Assembly: GCF_026339875.1 (NCBI RefSeq)
Contig: NZ_JAPEPZ010000001.1
Location: forward strand, 310,001-374,000
Reading direction: 5' to 3'
Source of the DNA: Streptomyces sp. NBC_01571
Lineage (GTDB): Bacteria > Actinomycetota > Actinomycetes > Streptomycetales > Streptomycetaceae
Length of the DNA: 64,000 bases
Shown here in pieces: positions 19,061-29,184 of the stretch. The position numbers were made by a program, and so were the translations under genes. The first letter of the stretch is position 1, and each line of letters opens with the position of its first letter. The notes under the pieces are model-generated. The model had not been told where the DNA came from and ran no database searches. It was given only the letters and a program-made list of their open reading frames with translations.

Positions 19061-19213
19061 GCGGACGGGGATGGGGTCGGGAATCGGGGTGGCGGCGGGC
19101 GTCGCTCCGGCGGCGCTCGGGGCGGCCTGTGCTGCGGGGAGGATGCCTCCGAGAGGCAGCAGGGTGGCGGCGGTTCCTCCGGCGAGCAGGAGGGTACGGC
19201 GGGACACGCTCAT
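19025..19213 (-). pseudogene. Tat signal peptide remnant of a secreted protein
   Basis: Begins MSVSRRTLLLAGGTAATLLP: twin-arginine motif SRRTLL, hydrophobic core, and an AQA-A cleavage site. About 50 residues later it runs into the reverse complement of the P-type ATPase end and stops. AGGAG precedes the ATG by 6-7 bases, and it lies 84 bp downstream of the GH32 gene on the same strand. The lost protein was probably a secreted sugar-locus enzyme, plausibly a levanase or inulinase; a GH32 C-terminal scrap exists at 59.6 kb but may come from a different gene. Confidence 0.6.
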
Positions 19214-19297
19214 GGCAGCTCCTGAGGAGAGCAGGGGAGGGTGGGCCACGGCCCGGGGGGACGTCCACCCCGCGGGCCGTGGCCGTGTGTAAGACCG

Positions 19298-20830
19298 TCA
19301 CGGCCACAGCGGCCGGGGTCTGTCGGTGAAGGCCGACGCCATCTGCCAGGCGTCGAACCGCTCCAGGTCCACGTCGCCGTCGGCACCGATGCCGACGCCG
19401 ACGGCCTCGTTGGCCCGGGTGGGGTAGATGCGGGCGGTGAGGGCACGCCCGTTGGCGAAGACCTCCAGTGCGGAGTGGTCGACGAGGACGCGCAGGTCGA
19501 CCCGCCCGTTGGTGCCCAACGGCAGTTCGCCGTAACGGGGTTCGGTGTCGACCGTCGGGTCGAGGCTGCTGGTCTCGCGGCGCAGGCGGAGGGTGCCGCC
19601 CGTTCCGTCCTGCGCCCTGCTCACCTCCACGACCGTGCGTTCCGCGCCGTCCGGTGTCTCGCGGACCACGAGCCGGGCGGTCGCTCCGGGAGCGAGACGC
19701 AGGGTCGCCTCGATGTCCAGCTGGTCCCCGCGCACGGCGGGCAGCTGGGTGTACCGGTCGGCCTGCCGGCCCGGAGCCACCTCTACGCGTTCCCCCCGCA
19801 GCTCGGTCAGCTCCGGCGCCGGGGCCTGATGCAGGCCGCCGTCCGTGGCGAGCGTGACGACCCTCGGCAGGGACATCACGCCGCACCAGCCGGCCTGCGC
19901 GTTCGCCTCGTCCGTCCGTCCCTCCTGGAGCCAGCCGAACATGATGCGGCGGCCGTGCTCGTCGCGAGTGGACTGGGGGGCGTAGAAGTAGCGGCCGCCG
20001 TAGTCGAGGCGGTGGAGGGCGGTCGGGTTGAAGGCGTCGCCCTGGTAGCGGCCGGTCCAGTACAGGGGGTGGTGGGTGGTGCCCTCGTCCCAGGCTGAGA
20101 AGACCAGCACGTCGGTGCTGCCGGCCTCCTCGTCCTCGCCGAGCCGGAAGAGGTCGACGCACTCCCACATCGTGCCGGTCCAGTCGAGCTCGCCCTGGTT
20201 CTGCGAGGCGTCGCCGGTCAGCAGGGGGCCGACGTAGCGCCAGCTGCGCAGGTCGTCGGATTCGTACAGGAAGGCCGTTCCGCCGACGCCCCGGATGCCC
20301 GAGCCCACCAGCTGGCGCCACACCTGGCCCTCCCGCCAGACGCAGTGGTCGCGGAAGGCCGTGATGTCGACGCCCTCGGGCGGGGCGGTGATGACCGGGT
20401 TGGCCTGGTCTTTGGTCCAGTACCGCAGGTCGGCCGATCCCCTGGCCACGCAGGGGAGTTCGTGGTCTCCGTGCCTGCCCGAGTAGACGAGCGTCGGCAC
20501 TCCCCCGTCGTCCACCAGGACACCGGACCAACAGCCATCGCGGTCCGGGCCGTCCGAGCCTGGCACCAGGGCGACTGGCTCATCGGCCCAGTGCACGAGG
20601 TCGGTACTGGTGGCATGGCCCCAGTGGATGCGGTGGTGGGCGGCGGCGAGCGGGTTGTACTGGTAGAAGAGGTGGTAGACGCCGTTCCAGTGACTCAGCC
20701 CGTTGGGGTCGTTGAGCCAGCCGCCGGGCGAGGTGAAGTGGAAGCGGGGGCGGTGGGGGTCGCGCAGGGCGCGTTCGTCCAGCCCCTCGGCGGTGTGGCT
20801 GCCGGAGGGGAGGGTGAGGTCGTGGGTCAT
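19298..20830 (-). CDS. GH32 beta-fructosidase (sucrose/fructan hydrolase)
   Basis: 510 residues. Catalytic residues of glycoside hydrolase family 32 are all present: nucleophile Asp41 in WLNDPNG, transition-state Asp161 in FRDHCVW and acid/base Glu223 in MWECVDLF. The C-terminal beta-sandwich covers about residues 350-510. There is no signal peptide, so it acts in the cytosol on imported sucrose or fructo-oligosaccharides. Its ATG overlaps the stop of the ABC ATPase gene by 4 bp, which makes it the last complete gene of a LacI-ABC-GH32 operon. The pairing with an Opp/Dpp-type importer is unusual for sugars and suggests an oligosaccharide substrate. Confidence 0.92.
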   Translation of the reverse strand: MTHDLTLPSGSHTAEGLDERALRDPHRPRFHFTSPGGWLNDPNGLSHWNGVYHLFYQYNPLAAAHHRIHWGHATSTDLVHWADEPVALVPGSDGPDRDGCWSGVLVDDGGVPTLVYSGRHGDHELPCVARGSADLRYWTKDQANPVITAPPEGVDITAFRDHCVWREGQVWRQLVGSGIRGVGGTAFLYESDDLRSWRYVGPLLTGDASQNQGELDWTGTMWECVDLFRLGEDEEAGSTDVLVFSAWDEGTTHHPLYWTGRYQGDAFNPTALHRLDYGGRYFYAPQSTRDEHGRRIMFGWLQEGRTDEANAQAGWCGVMSLPRVVTLATDGGLHQAPAPELTELRGERVEVAPGRQADRYTQLPAVRGDQLDIEATLRLAPGATARLVVRETPDGAERTVVEVSRAQDGTGGTLRLRRETSSLDPTVDTEPRYGELPLGTNGRVDLRVLVDHSALEVFANGRALTARIYPTRANEAVGVGIGADGDVDLERFDAWQMASAFTDRPRPLWP

Positions 20831-21866
20831 GCGGCGGTGGTCTCCGCTTTCTCGGTGTCGTCGGTGGCCTCGCCGTCCGGCCGGTCGGTGGCCTTCAGGA
20901 CGCGGAGCGCGATGTCGGAGGCGGGTGCGCGCAGGTGGCAGCGCACCCAGTGGGGCTGCCCGTCGTTCTCGCCGACGATGTGGCGGACGGGCTCGGTGCG
21001 GCTGCACGCGCCGTCGTCGCCGTAGGGACAGGACGTGGGGTTGAGGATCGCCTCGCGGAGCCTGGCGCGCTCGACGGGGTCGTAGCTGCGGGCCCGTTCG
21101 GGGTCGGGTACGGCGGACAGCAGTAGGCGGGTGTAGGGGTGGGCGGGGGCGTCCATCACCGCCAACGCGTCTCCGCCCTCGACGAGTTCGCCGGCGAACA
21201 TGACCATGGTGGTGTCCGCGAGGTAGCGGGCGGAGCCCAGGTCGTGGGTGATGTAGAGCATGGCGATGTTCCGCTCGTCGCGCAGGCGCCGCATCAGGTT
21301 GAGCACGCCGACGCGCACGGAGACGTCCAGCATCGACGTCGGTTCGTCGGCCAGGATGAGGCGTGGGTCCACCGCCAACGCGCGAGCGATGGAGACGCGC
21401 TGACGCTGGCCGCCGGAGAGTTCGTGCGGGTAGGACTGGAGCATGTCCTCGGTCAGGCCGACCGTTTTTATCAGCTCGCGCAGCGCCTCTGGTGTGGCGG
21501 AGTGGCCGTGCAGGACGAGGGCCCGGGTGAGGAAGTGCTCGATGCGGTGGACGGGGTTGAGTGAGCCGAAGGGGTCCTGGAAGACCATCTGGACCTTGCG
21601 GCGGTACGCCCGTGATGCCCGGCGCGGCTCGGTGCGCAGGATGTCCTGGCCGTCGAGCAGTACCTGTCCGGCGGAGGGCTGTTCGAGGCGGGCGAGGCAG
21701 CGGGCGATGGTGGACTTGCCGCTGCCGGACTCGCCGACCAGGGCGGTGATCCGGCCGGCCGGCAGGTCGAAGGACACGTCGTTGACGGCACGGACGCGGC
21801 GCCGGGAGAAGACGGTGCCGACCTGGAAGTCCTTGGTCAGACCGCGTACGGACAGCAGGGGCTGGG

Positions 21867-21870
<4 letters not shown>
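20827..21870 (-). CDS. ABC transporter ATPase (OppF/DppF-like)
   Basis: 347 residues. Walker A GESGSGKS, Q-loop, signature SGGQRQR, Walker B LILADEPTS and the H-loop ITHD are intact. The C-terminal oligopeptide-transporter extension is present, with the cysteine-bearing NPTSCPYGDDGAC segment typical of Opp/Dpp ATPases. Start ATG at 21870 overlaps the upstream stop by 4 bp. It should pair with the OppD-like subunit as the second motor of the importer. The final 40 residues are acidic and variable. Confidence 0.92.
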
Positions 21871-22820
<950 letters not shown>

Positions 22821-22823
22821 GGC

Positions 22824-23744
22824 TCAGCCCCTCCTCTCACGTCGGGCACGGCGGTTGCGCAGCCTCGGGTTGGTGATCTCGTCGACCGCGTAGTTGACCA
22901 GCGCGAGCGCGAAGGCGACGAGCGCGATGCACAGTCCGGAGGGGACGAAGGCCCACCACGTGCCGGTCATCAGCGCGCCGTCGTTGCTGGCCCAGTACAG
23001 GTTGGTGCCCCAGCTGACGACGCTGCTGTCGCCGAGGCCGAGGAACTCCAGGCCGGCCTGGGCGCCAATGCCGAAGATCACGCAGCCGAGCAGCGTGGTC
23101 ATCACCACGGACGCCATGTTGGGCAGGATCTCGAGGAACATGATTCGCAGCGGGCGCTCCCCGGTGACGACGGCTGCGGCCACGAAGTCCTTGCCCCGGA
23201 TCGACTTGGCCTGCGCCCGCAGGACCCGGGCCGAGCCCGCCCAGCCGGTGACGACGAGCACCAGGATCACGGTGGAGGTCCCGGGCGGCAGGAACGCGGC
23301 CAGGATGATGAGCAGCGGCAGGCCAGGCAGCAGCAGGAAGATGTTGGTGACCAGGGTCAGCGCGTCGTCCACGATGCGGCCGAAGTACGCGGCGGCGAGG
23401 CCGACGACGATGGCGACGCCCGTCGCCACGAGCCCCACGGTGAACCCGACGAAGAGCGAACTGCGCGCACCCCACAGGGTGAGGGCGAGCACATCCTGAC
23501 CCTTGGCGGTCGTACCGAGCCAGTGTGCGGCCGAGGGGGCCTGACTGCCCGTGGAGTTGATGAGCGACGGGTCGCCTGGTGCGAGGACGGGTGCGAGCAG
23601 GGCCAGCAGCGCGAAGACGGCGAGCAGGATCAGACCGGTCAACGCCTTCTTGCTGTCGATGAGCTGGCGCACCAGTCCGCGTCGGCGGGAGGTGCGTGCG
23701 GGGGTGGTAGGCGTGGTGGCCGTCGCGATCTCGATGGCGGTCAT
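22824..23744 (-). CDS. ABC transporter permease (OppC/DppC-like)
   Basis: About 306 residues with six membrane segments and the inner-membrane EAA-like loop near GKDFVAAAVVTGERPLRIM. The start MTAIEIATATT at 23744 is preferred because GGGGG stands 8 bases before it; an ATG at 23762 overlaps the upstream stop (ATGA) but has no RBS. Forms the channel with the OppB-like subunit. Confidence 0.9.
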   Translation of the reverse strand: MTAIEIATATTPTTPARTSRRRGLVRQLIDSKKALTGLILLAVFALLALLAPVLAPGDPSLINSTGSQAPSAAHWLGTTAKGQDVLALTLWGARSSLFVGFTVGLVATGVAIVVGLAAAYFGRIVDDALTLVTNIFLLLPGLPLLIILAAFLPPGTSTVILVLVVTGWAGSARVLRAQAKSIRGKDFVAAAVVTGERPLRIMFLEILPNMASVVMTTLLGCVIFGIGAQAGLEFLGLGDSSVVSWGTNLYWASNDGALMTGTWWAFVPSGLCIALVAFALALVNYAVDEITNPRLRNRRARRERRG

Positions 23745-23758
23745 GTCGGCAGCCCCCT

Positions 23759-24736
23759 TCATCGGACGCGGACGCGCGGGTCGAGGCGGACGTAGACGAG
23801 GTCGACGAGGAAGTTCGCGATCAGCACCGCCGCCGTGATCGTCAGGAAGATGCCCTGCATCAGCGGGTAGTCCAGGCCCTGGACGGCCATCAGCAGCTGG
23901 TAGCCGATGCCGGGGTAGGCGAACACGACCTCGGTGAGCAGCGCGCCGCCGACGACGAAGCCGAGCGCCATGCCGAAGTTGGTGACGGAGGGGAGCAGCG
24001 CGTTGCGGGCGGCGTAGCGGAACATGATCCGCGAGGGACTGAGCCCCTTCGCCTCGGCCATGGTGATGTAGTCCTCGGCCGCAGTGGCGATCATGGTGTT
24101 GCGCATGCCGAGCATCCAGCCGCCGATGGAGACCAGCACGATGGTCAGCGCGGGCAGCACCAGGTGGGTGGCGACGTTGGAGAGGAATTCGCCGTTGAAG
24201 CCGGGGGTCAGTCCGACGTCGTAGGCGTGCCGCATGGGGAACCAGCCGAGGCTCACCCCGAACAGGTACAGCGCGCCCATGGCCAGCCAGAAGTAGGGGA
24301 ACGAGCCGACGAAGATCAGCAGGGGCGGGAAGGCGGAGTCGAGGACGCCGCCGCGCCGCCAGGCGGCGACGATGCCGAGCAGGTTGCCGAGCACGGCCGC
24401 GATGACGAGTGCGACGCCACCGAGAAGCAGGGTCCAGCCGATCTGCGAGCCGATCACGTCGGTGACCGGGGTGGGGAAGCGGGTGATGGAGATGCCGAGG
24501 TCGCCGGTGAAGACGCTCTTGATGTAGCTGAGGTACTGCTCCCACAGGGGGCGGTGGTCGAGGCCGAAGAGTTTCCGCAACTGGGCTATCTGGTCGGGCT
24601 GCATCGTGCCCTGGGCCTGCGCGAACATCCGGGAGACCGGGTCGCCCGGCATGAAGCGCGGGAGCACGAAGTTCAGGGTGAGGGAGGCCCAGAAGGCGAG
24701 CAGATAGAACCCCAGGTTGCGCAGGATGAGACGCAC
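23759..24736 (-). CDS. ABC transporter permease (OppB/DppB-like)
   Basis: 325 residues. N-terminal signal-anchor RLILRNLGFYLLAFWASLT, then VLPRFMPGDPV (the PGDP element of OppB permeases), five more membrane segments and the coupling loop DYITMAEAKGLSPSRIMFRYAARNALLP. First permease of the importer, 82 bp downstream of the binding-protein gene. Confidence 0.92.
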   Translation of the reverse strand: MRLILRNLGFYLLAFWASLTLNFVLPRFMPGDPVSRMFAQAQGTMQPDQIAQLRKLFGLDHRPLWEQYLSYIKSVFTGDLGISITRFPTPVTDVIGSQIGWTLLLGGVALVIAAVLGNLLGIVAAWRRGGVLDSAFPPLLIFVGSFPYFWLAMGALYLFGVSLGWFPMRHAYDVGLTPGFNGEFLSNVATHLVLPALTIVLVSIGGWMLGMRNTMIATAAEDYITMAEAKGLSPSRIMFRYAARNALLPSVTNFGMALGFVVGGALLTEVVFAYPGIGYQLLMAVQGLDYPLMQGIFLTITAAVLIANFLVDLVYVRLDPRVRVR

Positions 24737-24818
24737 GGGTCGTGCTCCTGTCGTAGGGGGTGCGGGGGTGCGGTGGGGAGCGGCCGTCCGGGGAGGAGGA
24801 CGGCCGCCGATCCGTGCG

Positions 24819-26498
24819 TCAGCTCTTGACAGGCTTCAGCGAGGTGAGCACGAGGATCGTGCTGCCGTTGCGGTTGCCGAGGGTGGCGTACGGGTTCTCT
24901 TCGGTGGGCCAGCCGGTGAAGCGGGCGTCCGTGTACGCGCCCCACTCGGGGCCGGTGAACAGCGGGACAACGGGCGCGTCCTTGTTGTACAGCTCCTGCA
25001 GGCCGTTCGTCTGCTCGCGCTGCGTCTTCTCGTCCGTGGCGGCGGCGAAGGCGTCGATGAGCTTGTCGGCCTTCTTGTCGCCGAAGCGGTGGTAGTTCTC
25101 CGTGGCCTGCTTGCCGACCGGCTGCACCATCTTGGTCGACATCACGCCGCGGTAGTACTCGTACGGGGTGGCGCCGTTGTTGCTCCACACGATGCCGGTG
25201 TCGAAGGTGCCGGTGTTGTACGAGGACGAGACCGCCGACCAGTCGGGCGTCTTCACGGTGGCGGTGATGCCGACCTTCGCCAGGTCCTGCTTGATGATGT
25301 TGGCGACGGAGATCCAGTCGGAGGAGGCGGAGCCCACGGAGATGTCGAGGGTGAAGTTCTTGCCGTTCTTCAGCTTCCGCTTGCCGCCGCTCTCCTTGTA
25401 GCCGGCCGCGTCGAGGGCCTTGGCTGCCGCGTCGGTGTCGTACTTCGTCCAGGTGCAGGAGGCGGCCAGCGACGTGTCACGCCACTTGTCGTAGGTGTGG
25501 GCCAGGCCCGTGCAGTCGGCGGGTTCGGCGTAGCCGTTCATCGCGACCTTGGTGATCTGGTCGCGGTCGACGGCCATGCTGAGCGCCTTGCGCGCGGCCG
25601 GATCGTTGAACGGCGCCTTGGTCGTGTTCAGCTGCCAGTTGATCATGGCGCCGGTGGCCGGGAACCAGTAGTGGTTGTGCTTCTTGTCCTTGGCGATGAA
25701 GGACTTCTCGATGTCCGGGATGAACGACTGCGTCCAGTCCACCTCGCCGTTGGTGAAGGCGATGTTGGCGCTGTCGTTGCCGGAGAAGGCGAGCATCTGG
25801 ATGCCGGCGATCTGCTGCTTGTCCGGCTGCCAGTAGTCGGGGTTCTTGCGCAGCTCGTACGACTGGCTCTGGAACTTCTCGATCTTGGTGTACGGGCCGG
25901 TGCCGACCGGGTTCGGGTTGGTGAACTTCGCCGGGTCCTTCACGTCGGACCAGATGTGTTTCGGCAGGATGTAGTGGCCGCTGATCTCGTAGAACGCGGT
26001 CGAGAACGCCTTGTTGAAAGAGAACTTCACCGTGTGGGCGTCGACCGCGGTGACCGTGTCGAGGTAGTCGAAGCCACCGAGCACCTTCTTCTGGAGCTCG
26101 AAGGTGTAGACGACGTCGTCGGCGGTGAGCGCCTGGCCGTCCGACCACTTGACGCCGTCGCGCAGCGTGAAGGTGAGGGACTTGCCGTCCTTGGCCTGCT
26201 CCCACTTGGTGGCCAGCCACGGCGTGTCCTTGGCATCCGCCATGCTGTGTACCGCCAGCGGCTCGTAGACCGCCTGGAGGGTCATGGGGGCGGCCTGCGG
26301 GGAGAGCGGGTTGAAGTTGCGCGTGAACGTCGCCAGGTCCTCGCGCGGGATGGTGAGCAGCTGGTTGCCGGAGGTGTCGCCGACGCCGGCGGCGCCCGAG
26401 CCACCCGTACAGGCGGACAGGACCAGGGCTGCGGCGGCGGTCGCGGTGACCGCTCTCAGGGCGGGCCGAAGCCGCCGCGGGGCGATGGAAGGTGCCAT
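24819..26498 (-). CDS. Extracellular solute-binding protein, family 5 (lipoprotein)
   Basis: 559 residues. Signal peptide with lipobox LSAC (Cys about residue 30), then the SBP_bac_5 fold: LQAVYEPLAVHSMADAK, LTFTLRDGVKWSDGQALTAD, GTGPYTKIEKF and the C-terminal lobe. Family 5 proteins bind peptides, nickel or, in many actinobacteria and archaea, oligosaccharides. Location between a LacI gene and a GH32 operon favours a fructose-containing oligosaccharide here (inference). Located 74 bp downstream of lacI on the same strand. Confidence 0.9.
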   Translation of the reverse strand: MAPSIAPRRLRPALRAVTATAAAALVLSACTGGSGAAGVGDTSGNQLLTIPREDLATFTRNFNPLSPQAAPMTLQAVYEPLAVHSMADAKDTPWLATKWEQAKDGKSLTFTLRDGVKWSDGQALTADDVVYTFELQKKVLGGFDYLDTVTAVDAHTVKFSFNKAFSTAFYEISGHYILPKHIWSDVKDPAKFTNPNPVGTGPYTKIEKFQSQSYELRKNPDYWQPDKQQIAGIQMLAFSGNDSANIAFTNGEVDWTQSFIPDIEKSFIAKDKKHNHYWFPATGAMINWQLNTTKAPFNDPAARKALSMAVDRDQITKVAMNGYAEPADCTGLAHTYDKWRDTSLAASCTWTKYDTDAAAKALDAAGYKESGGKRKLKNGKNFTLDISVGSASSDWISVANIIKQDLAKVGITATVKTPDWSAVSSSYNTGTFDTGIVWSNNGATPYEYYRGVMSTKMVQPVGKQATENYHRFGDKKADKLIDAFAAATDEKTQREQTNGLQELYNKDAPVVPLFTGPEWGAYTDARFTGWPTEENPYATLGNRNGSTILVLTSLKPVKS

Positions 26499-26572
26499 AA
26501 TGGAGACTCTTTTCCTCTCTTCAACACACAGGACGAAGACGGGATGGGATTACTCGGCGGACTGATTCGCAG

Positions 26573-27595
26573 TCAGACCGACGAGCGTTCGAGCAGCGGG
26601 CAGTCGATCGTCACCCGGTGGGTGTCGAGCGGCTGCCCCGCTGCGAGGGCGGCGAGCATGTCGACGCCCTTGGTGCCCATGGCTTCGAAGGGCAGGGCGA
26701 GCGTCGTCAGCTTCGGCCGCAGGTAGGCGGCGATGAGTTCCTGGTTGTCGAACCCCACCACGGCCACGTCGTGCGGGATGCGCAGTCCACGTTCCTTGAT
26801 CGCGTCGTACGCACCCATCGCCATCCGGTCGTTGCCGCAGAACAGGGCGGTCGGCCGGTCGGCGGCCGGACGGTCCAGCAGTTCGCAGGCGGCGGTGTAG
26901 GCGCCGTCCGCGGTGGCCCAGCCGGGGATGACGAGGGAGGGGTCGGGGGTGATCCCGGCCTCGCGCAGGGCACGTTCGTACCCGTCGCGCCTGCCGATGG
27001 CGGCCGGGATCGCCGGGTCGAGGTTGATGAACCCGATGCGGGTGTGACCGGCGTCCAGGAGCCGGCGGGTCGCCTTGTGTCCGCCGGACACCTCGTCGGG
27101 CAGGATGCACGGCAGCTCTCCTGCCGCGTCGTAGCAGTTCACGAGCACCGTCGGCACCTCGCGGGCGGCCTTCGGCAGGCTGACGGCCCGGTGCCAGGTC
27201 GTGGCGTACAGCAGCCCTTCCACGCGGTGCTCCAGCATCTGGTCGAGCGCGGCGGCCTCCTGAGCGGGATCGCCCTCGCTCGCGGCGATCAGCAGGAACC
27301 TCCGGTCACCCCAGGCACGGCTCTGCGCGCCCGTGATCACCTCCGCCGCGAAGGGGCCGGTCACGATCTCGGTGATCAGACCGAACCAGCCGCTGCGGTT
27401 GGCGGCCAGCGCGCGCGCCCCGGCGTTGGGCCGGTAGCCGAGCTCGTCGATCGCCTTCAGGATCCGTCGACGGGTCTCGTCAGGGATGGTTGCGCCGGGC
27501 TTGTCGTTGAGGACGAAGGAGACCGTGGTCCGCGAGACACCCGCGCGTTGAGCCACATCGCTCATGGTCACGCGCTGCGTCTTGTTGGTGGCCAC
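26573..27595 (-). CDS. LacI-family repressor of the fructan locus
   Basis: 340 residues. N-terminal helix-turn-helix [20 protein letters not shown] (residues 10-29) with the hinge region [18 protein letters not shown], then a sugar-binding core of periplasmic-binding-protein type. First gene of the operon continuing into the ABC importer and GH32. The palindrome TAACGCGCGTTA lies 58-70 bp upstream in its own promoter, and is repeated at 28986, so autoregulation and control of a second transcript are likely. Effector probably a fructose derivative. Confidence 0.9.
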   Translation of the reverse strand: MATNKTQRVTMSDVAQRAGVSRTTVSFVLNDKPGATIPDETRRRILKAIDELGYRPNAGARALAANRSGWFGLITEIVTGPFAAEVITGAQSRAWGDRRFLLIAASEGDPAQEAAALDQMLEHRVEGLLYATTWHRAVSLPKAAREVPTVLVNCYDAAGELPCILPDEVSGGHKATRRLLDAGHTRIGFINLDPAIPAAIGRRDGYERALREAGITPDPSLVIPGWATADGAYTAACELLDRPAADRPTALFCGNDRMAMGAYDAIKERGLRIPHDVAVVGFDNQELIAAYLRPKLTTLALPFEAMGTKGVDMLAALAAGQPLDTHRVTIDCPLLERSSV

Positions 27596-27645
27596 TTTCA
27601 GTCCCCTTCGGTCGGTGGAGGTGCGCTGTGGCCCCTCCGGTTTCG

Positions 27646-27711
27646 CGCTTTAATAACGCGCGTTACTTCAGTGTTGCTGGGAAGTTACGGCCGCCTTATG
27701 CGGCATGTCAA
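27646..27711 (-). promoter_or_regulatory. lacI promoter with operator TAACGCGCGTTA
   Basis: On the minus strand: TTGACA (27711-27706), an 18-bp spacer, TAACTT (27687-27682), then the perfect 12-bp palindrome TAACGCGCGTTA (27665-27654) about 17 bp downstream of the -10. This is a sigma-70-like (HrdB) promoter with a LacI-type operator near the transcription start. The same arrangement, with the same spacing, occurs at 28986-29043. Confidence 0.7.
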
Positions 27712-27834
27712 TACATCGTCGGTAACGGAGAGGGCTGGGAGCCAGACGCCTCCTCGGTGCCAGCGACATCGCGCGAGACGGCCAAGGTCACGGCATGGCT
27801 GTGACTCACCGGCGAGCGCGCCGAGGGATGCGAC

Positions 27835-28833
27835 TCAGGGCCGCTTGGCGAACACGTCGATGCGCTCGGGGTCGCGCTCGATGACGGGATCGAGGATCTC
27901 GTCGACGCGCTTGACCAACGCGTCGTCCAGCGTGACGTCCGCCGCCTTGGCGTTCTCAGCGATCTGCTCGGGGCGGGATGCTCCGACGATGGCCGCGGAG
28001 ACATTCGTGTTGCGCAGCACCCACGCCAGGCTCAGGGTCGCCAGCGACATGCCTGCTTCGGCAGCGAGCGGAACCAGTTCCTGGACCCGGGCGAGGACCT
28101 CGTCGCGCAGCCATCCGGCCACCGCGTCGCTGCCACCGTTCGTGTCGGTGCCACGGGACCCGGACGGCGGTTGCGCTCCCGGCTTGTACTTGCCGGTCAG
28201 TACGCCCTGGGCGAGCGGGGACCACACGATCTGGCCGATGCCCAGCTCCTGGCAGACGGGGACGATCTCCGGCTCGATCACACGCCACAGCAGGGAGTAC
28301 TGCGGCTGGTTGGACACCAGACGGATCTTCAGCTCCCGGGCCAGCTGCGCCGCGGCCCTGATCTCTTGCGGCTTCCACTCCGAGACGCCGATGTAGTGCG
28401 CCTTGCCCGCGTGGACGACATCGGCCAGGGCCTCCATCGTCTCCTCGAGTGGAGTGGCGTAGTCGTAGCGGTGAGCCTGGTAGAGGTCCACGTAGTCCGT
28501 GCCCAGGCGGCGCAGCGAGCCGTTGATCGACTCCATGATGTGCTTGCGGGACAGGCCGCGGTCGTTCTTGCCCGGGCCGGTCGGGAAGTAGACCTTGGTG
28601 CAGATCTCGACACCCTCACGGCGCACGCCCTTGAGGGCGGCGCCCAGTGCCTCCTCCGCCCGGTTCCCCGCGTACACGTCGGCGGTATCGAAGGTCGTGA
28701 TGCCGGCGTCGAGAGCGGCGCGTACACAGGCCGTGGCCGCGTCCTGGTCGACCTGCGAGCCATGGGTGACCCAGTTCCCGTAGGCGATGGCGCTGACCAG
28801 CATGCCGCTGCCGCCCAGATGGCGATGCTCCAT
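27835..28833 (-). CDS. Aldo/keto reductase (Kv-beta/YghZ-like branch)
   Basis: 332 residues. The AKR catalytic tetrad is present: Asp49 and Tyr54 (FDTADVYAGN), Lys80 (ICTKVYF) and His121 (QAHRYD). The C-terminal GASRPEQIAENAKAADVTL is the NADPH phosphate-binding part. The RBS AAAGGGAC precedes the ATG. It is read from a promoter/operator (28986-29043) identical in design to that of lacI, so it belongs to the same regulon; possible roles are fructose/aldose reduction or detoxification. It lies downstream of a lacI 5' remnant. Confidence 0.88.
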   Translation of the reverse strand: MEHRHLGGSGMLVSAIAYGNWVTHGSQVDQDAATACVRAALDAGITTFDTADVYAGNRAEEALGAALKGVRREGVEICTKVYFPTGPGKNDRGLSRKHIMESINGSLRRLGTDYVDLYQAHRYDYATPLEETMEALADVVHAGKAHYIGVSEWKPQEIRAAAQLARELKIRLVSNQPQYSLLWRVIEPEIVPVCQELGIGQIVWSPLAQGVLTGKYKPGAQPPSGSRGTDTNGGSDAVAGWLRDEVLARVQELVPLAAEAGMSLATLSLAWVLRNTNVSAAIVGASRPEQIAENAKAADVTLDDALVKRVDEILDPVIERDPERIDVFAKRP

Positions 28834-28854
28834 GCTCGGTGTCCCTTTCTGGAG

Positions 28855-28920
28855 ACGTAGGAGACCGTGGCCAGCGAGGCACCCGCACCCTCGCTCATGA
28901 CCACACGGCGCGTCTCGCCC
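28855..28920 (-). pseudogene. Remnant of a second lacI gene (HTH start only)
   Basis: On the minus strand the codons read TRRVVMSEGAGASLATVSYV, aligning with the LacI start [20 protein letters not shown] after a 9-bp deletion. The DNA match to 27520-27575 is clear (CATGAGCGA, GCGGGTG, CCACGGTCTCCT). It then passes directly into the RBS of the aldo/keto reductase gene. A lacI copy was therefore deleted, leaving its promoter to drive the reductase. Confidence 0.6.
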
Positions 28921-28971
28921 GTGGCTCCTTCTCGTGTCCTGTAAGCCACAGGAGGCGCGACATGGCCTCTA

Positions 28972-29043
28972 GTTTCGCGCTTTAATAACGCGCGTTAGTG
29001 GTAGGTTGCCAGGAAGTTACGGGCGTTTCACACGGCATGTCAA
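28972..29043 (-). promoter_or_regulatory. Second copy of the lacI-type promoter/operator
   Basis: Minus strand TTGACA (29043-29038), 18-bp spacer, TAACTT (29019-29014), palindrome TAACGCGCGTTA (28997-28986), then TTTAATAACG context as at 27646. It drives the minus strand (lacI remnant and aldo/keto reductase). The fructokinase pseudogene starts 140 bp to the right in the opposite direction and may share the regulatory region. Confidence 0.7.
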
Positions 29044-29184
29044 TACCTAGGCGTGGGCTGCATCAGGCCACCGTGCGGTGTCCCTTCACCCGTACGTACG
29101 CCCGGGCCGCCTGGCACCGGCCACCAAAGCCCATGCGCGGACCGCGGCAGTCCCGCGCGCTTTCCCAGAGAGGCAGACCGTCCC

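Noticed and set aside
17307..20531. Very long minus-strand frame (over 1000 codons)
   Set aside because: It runs through the ATPase and GH32 genes in a wrong frame with low-complexity Arg/Pro content.
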